This document shows, piece by piece, positions 40,301-52,912 of a stretch of DNA of 64,000 bases. Source of the stretch: Thermotoga sp. KOL6 (GTDB taxonomy: Bacteria > Thermotogota > Thermotogae > Thermotogales > Thermotogaceae). The stretch's first letter is position 1; each line of letters opens with the position of its first letter. The translations under genes were made by a program, and so were the position numbers. The notes under the pieces were generated by a model. That model was not told the origin of the DNA, did no database searches, and was given only the letters and a program-made list of their open reading frames with translations. The DNA lies in assembly GCF_002866025.1 (NCBI RefSeq), contig NZ_LNDE01000003.1:93374-157373 (forward strand), in the 5' to 3' direction.

Positions 40301-40614
40301 TCTTCACACAAGCCTCTATAGTGGAGGAGATGAAGAAAAAGGGGATTGGAAGGCCTTCCACTTATGCGAAAATAGTAGAGGTACTTTTCAGAAGAGGTTA
40401 CGTGTACGAAGATAAATATAGAAGAATCAGGCCAACCAAACTGGGTGTAATGGTTTATTCGTATCTTAAGGAGAAGTATGAAAAATATGTGACAGAAGAT
40501 ACAACACGCAGACTGGAAGAGATAATGGATAGAGTGGAGAAAGGATTGGAGGATTATCAGGCAACACTCAGATTTCTATACGAAGAAATAAAATCTCTCA
40601 TGGAGGAGGGGTAA
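37303..40614 (+). CDS. rgy: Reverse gyrase
   Basis: Reverse gyrase introduces positive supercoils and is the hallmark enzyme of hyperthermophiles. The 1103-residue protein starts with a zinc finger (C11, C14, C29, C32). A helicase-like SF2 part follows with APTGVGKTTFG (Walker A), FVFVDDVDAV (motif II) and VYTYIQASGRSSRILNG (motif VI). The C-terminal half is a type IA topoisomerase: LLIIVESPTKADTIS (TOPRIM), a second zinc finger CRDCGYQ and CPVCSS, ATDPDVEGEKIS, and FITYHRTDSTR with the catalytic Tyr (about residue 850). The start is TTG (MAVNSKYHH as in T. maritima), overlapping ahcY by 10 bases. Confidence 0.97.
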   Translation: MAVNSKYHHSCINCNGVNTDERNERGLPCEICLPGESPSDIYNELLTRGTLKDYRFYHDFWNRYEEFRNFFKKSFGKDLTGYQRLWAKRIVLGKSFTMVAPTGVGKTTFGMIAALWLSRKRKKSVLIFPTVTLVKQALERLREMADEKTKILGFYSSMKKEEKEKFEKGFESGDYHILVVSTQFVSKNRERLAKRKFDFVFVDDVDAVLKASRNIDTLLMMVGIPEEEIKKALFFINRGQTYERPKNLRTGILVVSSATARPRGIRPLLFRDLLNFTVGRLVSVARNITHVRISTKSKKRLLELVKNLKDGILIFSKTEEEGEGLVEYLRSNGIKVGETWSRFEENFEDFKEGKINVLVGLQAYYGKLTRGVDLPERIKYVIFWGIPSMRFSLKLDKVPKFILVRVLREAGLIKAQGRILEDAKLQQIAQEHFSQEEFVKKVKEIFKGATIEDEELIIPDVYTYIQASGRSSRILNGVLVKGIAVIFEENEEIFESLKTRLLLVAEEEVVEEDEIDWKELIREVEESRKKVTKGVVDSAKSLLIIVESPTKADTISKFLGKASSRKERNILVHEAVTGDGVVLFTATRGHVYDLITKGGIHGVEEKDGIFVPVYNSLKRCRDCGYQFTEDYNECPVCSSRNLDDKTETLKALREISLEVDEILVATDPDVEGEKISWDVTQYLIPANWSLKRIEMHEITRYGFKKARENVRFVDFNLVKAQIVRRVQDRWIGFELSGKLQKKFEKPNLSAGRVQSTVLGWIVEREEEYKKSERNFTLLTLENGIQLEIEGEITGDSVKIVKLEEMEEEINPLPPYTTSTALTEISQRLRLGVQEVMNILQDLFEKGFITYHRTDSTRVSLEGQNIARLYLRKIGRENIFTGRGWSSEGAHEAIRPVKPIDRGEIEELIEEGLVTDLTKKHLEIYDLIFKRFLASQSSSVKVKKQVVTLEIENHVLEREFLVSVIKDGWNLFMPLTLSPRFEHTNYKVIEKKFYKKHVVPLFTQASIVEEMKKKGIGRPSTYAKIVEVLFRRGYVYEDKYRRIRPTKLGVMVYSYLKEKYEKYVTEDTTRRLEEIMDRVEKGLEDYQATLRFLYEEIKSLMEEG

Positions 40615-40617
40615 CGT

Positions 40618-42789
40618 ATGTGGTTGCTCTTTCTTGTTCCCCTTATTGCTCTAGGATTCGCTGCGGCGAATTTTTCTGCGGTTGTCAAAAAACCCGAAGG
40701 AACAGATCGAATGAAAGAGATTTCCTCCTACATTCGAAGTGGAGCAGATTCTTTCTTGGCCCACGAGACGAAGGCTATCTTCAAAGTAGCTATCGTTATA
40801 GCCATTCTTCTGATGATTTTCACAACTTGGCAAACGGGAGTTGCCTTTCTCATTGGAGCAGTTATGAGTGCATCCGCGGGTATAGTTGGTATGAAAATGG
40901 CCACGAGAGCCAACGTAAGAGTGGCAGAAGCTGCACGAACAACAAAAAAGATAGGTCCGGCCCTGAAGGTTGCGTATCAGGGTGGAAGCGTTATGGGACT
41001 CTCCGTGGGTGGTTTTGCTCTTCTGGGGCTGGTTTTGGTGTATCTGATCTTTGGAAAATGGATGGGTCAGTTGGATAATTTGAACATATACACCAACTGG
41101 CTTGGTATAAATTTCGTGCCTTTTGCGATGACCGTTTCCGGATATGCTCTTGGCTGTTCGATCATCGCGATGTTTGACAGGGTCGGTGGTGGTGTCTACA
41201 CCAAGGCAGCAGACATGGCAGCAGATCTTGTTGGAAAAACAGAATTGAATCTCCCTGAAGACGATCCAAGAAATCCTGCAACCATAGCCGATAACGTTGG
41301 AGACAATGTTGGGGATGTTGCAGGACTCGGCGCAGACCTCTTGGAAAGCTTCGTTGGTGCGATAGTATCATCCATAATTTTGGCTTCTTACATGTTCCCG
41401 ATCTACGTTCAAAAACTGGGAGAAAGATTCGTTCATCAAATACCAAAGGAAACCATTCAGTCTCTCATCAGTTATCCTATCTATTTCGCCCTGGTTGGTC
41501 TTGGTTGTTCCATGTTGGGAATACTTTATGTCATAGTCAAGAAGCCTTCCGACAACCCACAAAGGGAACTCAACATCAGTCTTTGGACCTCAGCCATTCT
41601 TACAGTTGTTCTAACTGCTTTCCTGACATACTTCTACTTAAAGGATGCCCAAGGTTTGGAAGTCGTTGGGTTCAGGTATGGACCTATTTCACCGTGGTTC
41701 TCGGCGATCATAGGTATATTCGCGGGTATTCTCGTAGGTTTTTGGGCTGAGTACTACACGAGCTATCACTACAAACCCACCCAATTCTTGAGTCGCTCTT
41801 CTATCGAAGGAACCGGAATGGTTATTTCCAATGGTCTTTCTCTTGGAATGAAGAGTGTTCTGCCGCCGACTTTAACCCTCGTTCTGGGAATTCTCTTTGC
41901 AGATTACTTCGCAGGACTGTATGGAGTTGCAATCTCTGCTCTTGGAATGCTTTCATTTGTGGCCACGTCCGTATCCGTTGATAGCTATGGTCCCATAGCA
42001 GACAATGCAGGTGGAATAAGCGAAATGTGTGAGTTAGAACCAGAAGTGAGGAAAATTACGGATCATTTGGATGCTGTAGGAAACACAACGGCAGCGATAG
42101 GGAAGGGATTCGCTATAGGATCAGCTATACTTGCAGCTCTTTCCCTCTTCGCGTCCTACATGTTCTCTCAAATTAGTCCTTCCGATATTGGAAAACCACC
42201 TTCAATAGTGCTTCTTTTGAACATGGTAGATGCTAGGGTGATTGCAGGAGCTTTGCTTGGTGCAGCAATCACTTATTATTTCAGCGGATACCTGATCTCT
42301 GCTGTCACCAAAGCCGCAATGAAAATGGTCGATGAGATCAGAAGGCAAGCTCGTGAGATCCCTGGCCTTCTTGAGGGCAAAGCAAAACCGGACTATAACA
42401 AGTGTATCGAGATAACCAGTGACAATGCGTTGAAACAGATGGGATATCCAGCTTTTATAGCCATTCTCACACCTCTCATAACAGGTTTCCTTCTGGGTCC
42501 GGAATTCGTCGGTGGAGTGTTAATTGGTACGGTCATCAGTGGTGCCATGCTTGCCATATTGACAGCGAATTCTGGAGGCGCTTGGGACAATGCCAAGAAG
42601 TTCCTTGAAGCGGGGCATTTGGAAGGATATGGAAAAGGTAGTGATCCTCACAAAGCGCTTGTCATTGGTGATACTGTAGGGGATCCTCTCAAGGACACAG
42701 TAGGTCCTTCACTCGATATTTTGATAAAAATAATGTCGGTAGTTTCGGTGATAGCAGTCTCTATATTCAAGCATATTCATCTTTTCTGA
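40618..42789 (+). CDS. hppA: K+-dependent membrane-bound pyrophosphatase (Na+-pumping type)
   Basis: This integral enzyme couples pyrophosphate hydrolysis to ion transport. The 723-residue protein has about 16 hydrophobic segments. The catalytic loops are DVGGGVYTKAADMAADLVGKTE-like (FDRVGGGVYTKAADMAADLV), DDPRNPATIADNVGDNVGDV and IGDTVGDPLKDTVGPS. GNTTAAIGKGFAIG carries Ala where K+-independent forms have Lys, so it is K+-dependent. The T. maritima homologue is a Na+-pumping enzyme of known structure. It closes the operon and ends at a strong terminator. Confidence 0.96.
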   Translation: MWLLFLVPLIALGFAAANFSAVVKKPEGTDRMKEISSYIRSGADSFLAHETKAIFKVAIVIAILLMIFTTWQTGVAFLIGAVMSASAGIVGMKMATRANVRVAEAARTTKKIGPALKVAYQGGSVMGLSVGGFALLGLVLVYLIFGKWMGQLDNLNIYTNWLGINFVPFAMTVSGYALGCSIIAMFDRVGGGVYTKAADMAADLVGKTELNLPEDDPRNPATIADNVGDNVGDVAGLGADLLESFVGAIVSSIILASYMFPIYVQKLGERFVHQIPKETIQSLISYPIYFALVGLGCSMLGILYVIVKKPSDNPQRELNISLWTSAILTVVLTAFLTYFYLKDAQGLEVVGFRYGPISPWFSAIIGIFAGILVGFWAEYYTSYHYKPTQFLSRSSIEGTGMVISNGLSLGMKSVLPPTLTLVLGILFADYFAGLYGVAISALGMLSFVATSVSVDSYGPIADNAGGISEMCELEPEVRKITDHLDAVGNTTAAIGKGFAIGSAILAALSLFASYMFSQISPSDIGKPPSIVLLLNMVDARVIAGALLGAAITYYFSGYLISAVTKAAMKMVDEIRRQAREIPGLLEGKAKPDYNKCIEITSDNALKQMGYPAFIAILTPLITGFLLGPEFVGGVLIGTVISGAMLAILTANSGGAWDNAKKFLEAGHLEGYGKGSDPHKALVIGDTVGDPLKDTVGPSLDILIKIMSVVSVIAVSIFKHIHLF

Positions 42790-42793
42790 CAAC

Positions 42794-42817
42794 AAGGGGG
42801 CTCTTGCCCCCTTTAAA
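42794..42817 (+). terminator. Terminator of the leuS-hppA operon
   Basis: A perfect 8-bp stem AAGGGGGC / GCCCCCTT (42794-42801 with 42806-42813) with loop TCTT begins 5 bases after the hppA stop. Confidence 0.75.
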
Positions 42818-42849
42818 CATGTGGTAGGATTTCTAAAGGGGGGATGTTT

Positions 42850-43119
42850 TTGGAGAGGGAGGAACTCTTAGCAAAATTCGTAGAAATTACTTCTGAAAAG
42901 ATCGGAAAGGAAATCGAGGTAGTCGATGAAGAGTCTTCTTTTTCAGAGCTTGGCTTTGATTCCCTTGATGTGATAGATCTTGTGATGTTTTTCGAAGATG
43001 AATTCGCCATAAGGATAGAAGACGAAGATTTTGGGAAAATTCGAAAAGTCAGAGACTTGATAGATCTTGTGGCAAAGAAGCTGGAGGAGGTTGATGATGA
43101 GATATCTGAGAGCGGATGA
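42850..43119 (+). CDS. Acyl carrier protein-like protein
   Basis: An 89-residue acidic protein with the carrier motif LGFDSLDVIDLVMFFEDEF, where Ser of DSL receives phosphopantetheine. It resembles T. maritima TM0175, an ACP of known structure. AAAGGGGGG lies 6 bases before the TTG at 42850 but directly abuts the ATG at 42844, so TTG is preferred. It is not near fab genes and instead overlaps the DUF89 gene by 23 bases, so a specialised role is possible. Confidence 0.85.
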   Translation: MEREELLAKFVEITSEKIGKEIEVVDEESSFSELGFDSLDVIDLVMFFEDEFAIRIEDEDFGKIRKVRDLIDLVAKKLEEVDDEISESG

Positions 43120-43978
43120 AAGATGCTTGATCTGTAGTTTGAGACAGGCAGAGAATCTTTTGAAGAAAACGATCAATTCTCCCGAAAAGAGATGGGTGAT
43201 TTTTCGAGAGATTTTTAGAATTATGAGTGAAATGAAATGGGGGTTGAAACCCCTTGAGGTGAATGGTGAGATTCATAGGTTCATAATGGAATATGTGAAA
43301 GTGGAAGATCCGTTCAAAGAGGAAAAAGAAAGATCCAACGAAATGGCATTGAAAGTTGTTGAGATGTTCAAAGCGGAGATTTTGAACTCCGCTGATCCTG
43401 TTTATTCTGCTGCAAAGCTGGCAGCCTCTGGAAATTTGATAGATCTTGGAATACCGGGTTGGAAAGTGGAAGACATATTTGAAAAGTTACACGAAGCTTA
43501 TGAAAGACCTTTCGATAGAGAGGATTACGAGAAATTCAGAGAAGCTCTTGAAAACGCTTCAACTCTCTTTTATGTGGCGGATAATGCCGGAGAGATCGTT
43601 TTCGATAAATTCTTTATGGAGGTTTTGAAACAGCAAAATCCATCTTTGGAAATAATAGTCGCTGTTCGAGGAAGACCCATAATCAACGATGCCACCATCG
43701 AGGATGCGAAACAAATAGGATTGGACGAAGTTGCTTTGGTAATAGACTCTGGTGTAGAAGAACCCGGGGTGATTTTGGACAAAGCAACGAATGAGTTTAG
43801 AAAAGCGTTTTTTGAATCAGATTTGGTCGTTTCCAAAGGACAGGGGAATTTTGAAGGGCTGTACGAAGAAGAACGTTCCAACCTCTTCTTCCTCTTAACC
43901 GCCAAATGTGACTTTGTTGCAGAGATTTTGAAAGTACCGGTGAGTGGGAAAGTATTCGTCTCTTCCGAGTCTTTATGA
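43097..43978 (+). CDS. DUF89/ARMT1-like damage-control phosphatase
   Basis: A 293-residue protein of the DUF89 family of metal-dependent phosphatases thought to remove damaged phosphometabolites. It shows MRYLRADERCLICSLRQAEN, the metal site LFYVADNAGEIVFD, VRGRPIINDATIEDA and VVSKGQGNFEGLYEEE. The two Cys (CLIC) near the start are usual in the bacterial/archaeal subgroup. GGAGGAGG stands 6 bases before the ATG at 43097. The substrate is unknown. It ends in a strong terminator. Confidence 0.85.
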   Translation: MRYLRADERCLICSLRQAENLLKKTINSPEKRWVIFREIFRIMSEMKWGLKPLEVNGEIHRFIMEYVKVEDPFKEEKERSNEMALKVVEMFKAEILNSADPVYSAAKLAASGNLIDLGIPGWKVEDIFEKLHEAYERPFDREDYEKFREALENASTLFYVADNAGEIVFDKFFMEVLKQQNPSLEIIVAVRGRPIINDATIEDAKQIGLDEVALVIDSGVEEPGVILDKATNEFRKAFFESDLVVSKGQGNFEGLYEEERSNLFFLLTAKCDFVAEILKVPVSGKVFVSSESL

Positions 43979-44000
43979 CTGCCATCATAGATCTATAAAA

Positions 44001-44030
44001 ACAGGGAGCCTGTGGCTCCCTGTTTTTGTT
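44001..44030 (+). terminator. Terminator of the ACP-DUF89 unit
   Basis: A perfect 10-bp stem ACAGGGAGCC / GGCTCCCTGT (44001-44010 with 44014-44023) with loop TGT is followed by TTTTGTTCTTT. Confidence 0.85.
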
Positions 44031-44047
44031 CTTTCCCTTCTTTCTTG

Positions 44048-44076
44048 TTGTATTCAAGCTTTATTCTGCATAAAAT
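44048..44076 (+). promoter_or_regulatory. Predicted promoter of the YitT-type gene and priA
   Basis: TTGTAT (44048-44053), a 17-base spacer and TAAAAT (44071-44076) lie about 35 bases before the start codon. Confidence 0.55.
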
Positions 44077-44112
44077 AATATAGACAAGTCGTATCGAATG
44101 GGAGGTGAGGAG

Positions 44113-44964
44113 TTGCTGGAGAAGATCAAAGAGTACGTTTTAAGTACTATCGGTACAGTGATCACAGCGGTTGGTGTAGTTGTTTTTTTGGTTCCAAACA
44201 ATATAGCAGCAGGTGGTGTGAGTGGTCTTTCCATGATTTTACATCATCTTCTCCCTTTACCAGTGGGTGTTTGGATGTACATTCTCAACGGTTTACTTTT
44301 CCTCATCGCCTTTCTCACTGTAGGGTTTGATTTCAGCGCTAAGACGATCTACTGTACGTTCGTTTTCAACTTCTTTGTAGATTTTTTTGATCGTCTCGTT
44401 CCCATACCGAAATACACCGGAGATGATCTCTTTTTGGCGGTATTCTTCGGTACCTTACTAACCGCTTTAGGACTCGCCGTCACTTTCTCGCAGAATTCTT
44501 CGACTGGAGGAACAGATATCATTGCAAGGATTTTGAACAAGTACTTCTGGATATCTATGGGGACAGGTTTACTGGTAGTAGACCTAACCATAGCAGCTTT
44601 GGCTGGCGTGGCTTTCAGTGCAAGAACGGGTATGTACGCCCTTCTCGGTGTGATTTTGAACGGTATAATGGTGGACTTCATGTTGAGAGGAATAGAGCAG
44701 TCCAGCGAAGTCATTATCATCTCTGAGAAATCGGATGAGATAAAAGATTTCGTTCTCTACAAGCTGCAGAGGGGAGCCACGTACGTTCCTGCGACGGGAG
44801 CTTACACGGGAAAGGAACGGAGGATACTCCTTGTAGTGGTAAGAAGAAGAGAATTGAACGAGTTGATCAGGTTCATAAAGAAGACCGATCCGAGGGCGTT
44901 CGTTATAATCAAGGAAGTAAGGCAAGCTTTAGGAGAGGGTTTCAAAGAATTGGGGGAATTGTGA
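44113..44964 (+). CDS. YitT/DUF2179 membrane protein
   Basis: A 283-residue protein with five hydrophobic segments (ITAVGVVVFLVPNNIAAGGVSG is the family opening) and a C-terminal soluble DUF2179 domain (about 205-283: GATYVPATGAYTGKERRILLVVV). The TTG at 44113 follows GGAGG with 7 bases; an ATG at 44098 lies upstream of that site. YitT proteins are widespread in Firmicutes and Thermotogae, and their transport or other role is not established. The stop is followed directly by the priA start. Confidence 0.85.
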   Translation: MLEKIKEYVLSTIGTVITAVGVVVFLVPNNIAAGGVSGLSMILHHLLPLPVGVWMYILNGLLFLIAFLTVGFDFSAKTIYCTFVFNFFVDFFDRLVPIPKYTGDDLFLAVFFGTLLTALGLAVTFSQNSSTGGTDIIARILNKYFWISMGTGLLVVDLTIAALAGVAFSARTGMYALLGVILNGIMVDFMLRGIEQSSEVIIISEKSDEIKDFVLYKLQRGATYVPATGAYTGKERRILLVVVRRRELNELIRFIKKTDPRAFVIIKEVRQALGEGFKELGEL

Positions 44965-47175
44965 GTGTACTACGATGCCGTTGTTTCAGGTTCAGAAAGA
45001 ATCGTGTGTGTTTTTTCGGAAGAAATCCTTGAACCTGGTGAGAGGGTAAAAATCAGCTTGAGAGGAGAAAAAATAAAATGTTATGTCTTAAGGGAGTCTT
45101 CTCCAAAGGGAGAAGTTTTTCGTGTAAAAGAAAGAGATGGGAAGAGTTTCTTAAAAGAGGAACATGTAAAACTGGCAGAGTGGGTGTCTAGAAGGTTTGG
45201 CTCTCCTCTTGGTTCTGTGTTTGATCAATTTTTTCCTGGAGGTATTGATGACTACAAGACAGAAATGGTAGTTTCTCAAAGTCCTCTTCTGGATTTCCAA
45301 AAACTCCCAATGTCGGAGTTTCTGAAGACTCGCGGTGAAGAGGTTCTAAAGGAAATGTTGAAAAAAGGACTGGTGAGAATAGAGAAAGACTTTTACTTGA
45401 GAGAGCCTAAACCTCGTCAAAAGAGAAGAGTCTACTTGAAAAGACCTCTCTCTGGGATAATGCGTGAACCTTTGACGTTCAAACAGAAATTGGTAGTAGA
45501 ATATCTTCAATTCAACGATGGTGTTCTTTTGAGAGAGCTTTTGGAAGATTTAGGAATATCTAGGAGTGTAATCGATTCTTTAATCGAGAAAGGTATCGTG
45601 GAAGTGATTATTCAGGATGTTTCGCCAAAAAGAGTGATTTCATTGCGTAAAAAATTCGAAGGACGAATCTCTAGGATAAATCTTTTTTTTGGACCTACTG
45701 GGAGCGGAAAGACAGAAGCGCTCTTCGATCTCGTTGGTGAACATTCTAAAAAAGGAGTTGTCTTGTTCCTTGTACCAGAGGTTCCCATTCTCACTCACAC
45801 ACTTTCTCGTCTCAAAGGAATTTTCCCGGATCTGAACATTGGAATATTCCATAGTTATCTATCGAAGGCGAGAAAGAATTTGGAATGGTACAAGGCATTT
45901 GAAGGAAAGGTAGACGTTTTGTTGGGGACCAGAAGTGCGGTTTTTGTTCCTGTAAACAAATTGTCCTTGATAATTGTGGATGAAGAACACGATGAAAGTT
46001 TCTATCAGTACACGAGCCCCTCATACGATGCAGTTGCGGTGGCAAGAAAGATCTCTGAGTTGTTCGATGTACCTTTGGTTTTGTCATCAGCCACACCCAG
46101 TTTAGGTTCCTATAAAGATGCAAAAGAGGGAAAAATTAAGCTTTTCACGTTTTCTAGAAATTGCAAAAGTATGTCAGTGGAAGTCATCGATATGAGGAAG
46201 GAGGAGAAAATAGGGAGTTTTGCTCTAAAAACCCTAAACAGAATAGAGGAAACCCTAGAAAACGGTCGTAGAGTTCTTGTGTACGTGAGGAGGAAAGGAT
46301 ACTGGGGAAGGATACAATGTGAATCTTGTGGCTACGTTCTCAAATGCAGGGATTGTGATGTGTCTCTCGTATATCACAAAGAAAAAAACGCTTTGAAATG
46401 TCACCAGTGTGGTAGAGAGTACGAAGTCTTAGAAACGTGTCCTGTTTGTGGTGGGAGACTTTACGGCAGAATAGGGGGTACGGAGAAGGTCGAAAAAGAA
46501 TTACAGAAATTCTTTCCAGACAAAAAGGTGAAACGAGTGGATCGTGAGGTTGTAGAGGATATCATGGAAATGGAGGATTACATAGACGACTTGACTGCTG
46601 GTGAGATAGATATCCTTGTTGGAACGAAGATGATAACCAAGAGTTTCAACGTTCCAGAAGTGGGTCTTGTGTGTGTTCTTGATGTGGATTCTCTGGTTTT
46701 TCTACCGGATTTTTCAGCTTCTTTGAGGACATTTCAGTTGATTGTTCAGGCGTTAGGAAGAGCTTCCAGAAACGAGGAAGGCAGAGCTATTCTTCAAACT
46801 TACAATCCCGATGAGAGCGTGATCATGAGAGCCGTGGATGAAGACATAGAAGGTTTTTATGAAGAAGAATTGGAAAGAAGGAGGTTGCTTGGATATCCAC
46901 CATACAAACACTTGATTCACATCGCCTTGAAAACGAAAGATCCCAGCTTAGGAAAAAGACTTCTTTTGACTTTGAAAGAACGTTTGAGGAACGGAGAGGT
47001 TTTAGGACCCTCTGAACACTGGATATTCAAACTGAAGGGGCTCTACAGATATCATCTTTTGATAAAAACGGATACACCGGAGGAAAGCGTTTCAGAAGTG
47101 TCGAAATTATCCAGAGTGTTGGGCTTGGACACAGTTGTTTGGGTGGATCCCCCATCGCTAGAGATACCAGATTAA
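44965..47175 (+). CDS. priA: Primosomal replication protein N' (PriA helicase)
   Basis: PriA restarts stalled forks and reloads the replisome. The 736-residue protein has the DNA-binding N-terminus, then FFGPTGSGKTEALFDLV (Walker A), IIVDEEHDESFYQ (DEEH box), and PLVLSSATPSLGS (motif III). A zinc-binding region carries CESCGYVLKCRDC, CHQCGREY and CPVCGG, and LIVQALGRASRNEEGRA is motif VI. The start is GTG directly after the previous gene. The rRNA promoter begins within 35 bases of the stop. Confidence 0.96.
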   Translation: MYYDAVVSGSERIVCVFSEEILEPGERVKISLRGEKIKCYVLRESSPKGEVFRVKERDGKSFLKEEHVKLAEWVSRRFGSPLGSVFDQFFPGGIDDYKTEMVVSQSPLLDFQKLPMSEFLKTRGEEVLKEMLKKGLVRIEKDFYLREPKPRQKRRVYLKRPLSGIMREPLTFKQKLVVEYLQFNDGVLLRELLEDLGISRSVIDSLIEKGIVEVIIQDVSPKRVISLRKKFEGRISRINLFFGPTGSGKTEALFDLVGEHSKKGVVLFLVPEVPILTHTLSRLKGIFPDLNIGIFHSYLSKARKNLEWYKAFEGKVDVLLGTRSAVFVPVNKLSLIIVDEEHDESFYQYTSPSYDAVAVARKISELFDVPLVLSSATPSLGSYKDAKEGKIKLFTFSRNCKSMSVEVIDMRKEEKIGSFALKTLNRIEETLENGRRVLVYVRRKGYWGRIQCESCGYVLKCRDCDVSLVYHKEKNALKCHQCGREYEVLETCPVCGGRLYGRIGGTEKVEKELQKFFPDKKVKRVDREVVEDIMEMEDYIDDLTAGEIDILVGTKMITKSFNVPEVGLVCVLDVDSLVFLPDFSASLRTFQLIVQALGRASRNEEGRAILQTYNPDESVIMRAVDEDIEGFYEEELERRRLLGYPPYKHLIHIALKTKDPSLGKRLLLTLKERLRNGEVLGPSEHWIFKLKGLYRYHLLIKTDTPEESVSEVSKLSRVLGLDTVVWVDPPSLEIPD

Positions 47176-47208
47176 CTTGTTCGTAACTATTGCTTATCTT
47201 TTTCTTAA

Positions 47209-47237
47209 TTGAACGAGCGTTGAAGGAATGCTATTAT
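47209..47237 (+). promoter_or_regulatory. rRNA operon promoter
   Basis: TTGAAC (47209-47214), a 17-base spacer and TATTAT (47232-47237) lie about 170 bases upstream of 16S rRNA. The tRNA-Pro and tRNA-Ala promoters have the same -35 box and spacing. Confidence 0.75.
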
Positions 47238-47350
47238 TTATCTCGGCGACGTTGAGATGAAGGGTCTTCAAAAAGGCAAAAAAAGAATAAAACCGCTAAG
47301 GAGAAGTTACGTACCCCGGAGCCGAAGAAAACTTCATGGTTTTTGTCCTC

Positions 47351-49007
<1,657 letters not shown>

Positions 49008-49009
49008 GG

Positions 49010-49086
49010 GGGCTCGTAGCTCAGTCGGTCAGAGCGCACGCCTGATAAGCGTGAGGTCGGTGGTTCGAGTCCACCCGAGCCCACCA
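49010..49086 (+). tRNA. tRNA-Ile (anticodon GAT)
   Basis: Acceptor GGGCTCG/CGAGCCC, anticodon stem CACGC/GCGTG with loop CTGATAA (GAT), T-arm GGTTCGAGTCC and encoded CCA. It lies in the 16S-23S spacer, the usual bacterial place. Confidence 0.97.
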
Positions 49087-49091
49087 TTGGT

Positions 49092-49167
49092 GGGGACGTA
49101 GCTCAGCTGGGAGAGCGCCTGCTTTGCAAGCAGGAGGCCAGGGGTTCGAATCCCCTCGTCTCCACCA
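49092..49167 (+). tRNA. tRNA-Ala (anticodon TGC)
   Basis: Acceptor GGGGACG/CGTCTCC (one G.U pair), anticodon stem CCTGC/GCAGG with loop TTTGCAA (TGC), T-arm GGTTCGAATCC and encoded CCA. Five bases separate it from tRNA-Ile. Confidence 0.97.
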
Positions 49168-49170
49168 AGG

Positions 49171-52262
<3,092 letters not shown>

Positions 52263-52267
52263 AGTAT

Positions 52268-52387
52268 CCCCGGGTGCTGATACTGGGGCGGGAAACACCC
52301 GGTTCCATTCCGAACCCGGCCGTTAAGCCGCCCTGGGCCGATGGTAGTATGGGGGCAGCCCCATGCGAGAGTAGGTAGCGCCCGGGG
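52268..52387 (+). rRNA. rrf: 5S ribosomal RNA
   Basis: A ~120-base RNA that begins CCCCGGGTGCTGATAC and ends GTAGCGCCCGGGG, so the ends pair. It contains CCATTCCGAACCCGGCCGTTAAG, recognised by CATTCCGAACCCGG and TTAAGCC typical of 5S, and GATGGTAGTATGGG. Confidence 0.95.
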
Positions 52388-52398
52388 TTTGTAGAGTA

Positions 52399-52430
52399 GC
52401 GGGAGCTTTTTAGCTCCCGCTTTTTGTTTT
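52399..52430 (+). terminator. rRNA operon terminator
   Basis: A perfect 9-bp stem GCGGGAGCT / AGCTCCCGC (52399-52407 with 52412-52420) with loop TTTT, followed by TTTTTGTTTTTG. Confidence 0.9.
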
Positions 52431-52604
52431 TGTGTTTTTGTACTTGAACTTAAAGTTTTTTTAATCTTCTGTGGTACTTTTTAGAATTTCGAGCATTACT
52501 TACGAAGTACTTCCTTTTTGTATAGGTGGAGCTTTTCGACTGATTTTTCCTATTTTTAACCAGAGAAGGGATATATGATAAAATTTTAACAAGGGGGTGA
52601 TCTT

Positions 52605-52883
52605 GTGGCAGAAAAGCTTCCAATCAAAACGGTGATGGCCATCCTTGTGGAAAACAGAAAGGAGACCGCCGAGAAGGTTCAAAAGATACTCACCGCTTGG
52701 GGTTGCTTGATCAAAACAAGGTTGGGACTTCATGACGGGGTTTTAGATAACTGTTCAGAAGCGGGCTTGATTGTTTTAGAACTCGTTGGAAGCCCTGAGC
52801 AACACAGGGAATTGTGTGACAAGTTGAACAAGCTTCCAGGTGTGAAAGCAGATTACATGGAGCTTTCGTTCGACGAGAAATGA
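52605..52883 (+). CDS. Putative iron-only hydrogenase system regulator (TM1266-like)
   Basis: A 92-residue protein with an ACT/ferredoxin-like fold: VMAILVENRKETAEKVQKIL, GCLIKTRLGLHDG, GLIVLELVGSPEQHRELCDKL and LPGVKADYMEL. This matches the small family named after T. maritima TM1266, proposed to regulate [FeFe]-hydrogenase systems. The GTG start follows AAGGGGGTG. No hydrogenase gene is in the window, so the role is inferred only from the family. Upstream, TATGATAAAAT is a candidate -10 region. Confidence 0.8.
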   Translation: MAEKLPIKTVMAILVENRKETAEKVQKILTAWGCLIKTRLGLHDGVLDNCSEAGLIVLELVGSPEQHRELCDKLNKLPGVKADYMELSFDEK

Positions 52884-52912
52884 AGCCCCTCGTAAAGAGG
52901 GGCTTTTCTTTT
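52883..52912 (+). terminator. Terminator
   Basis: An 8-bp stem AAGCCCCT / AGGGGCTT (52883-52890 with 52898-52905) with a 7-base loop, then TTCTTTTA. It also lies at the end of the convergent lipoprotein gene. Confidence 0.75.
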
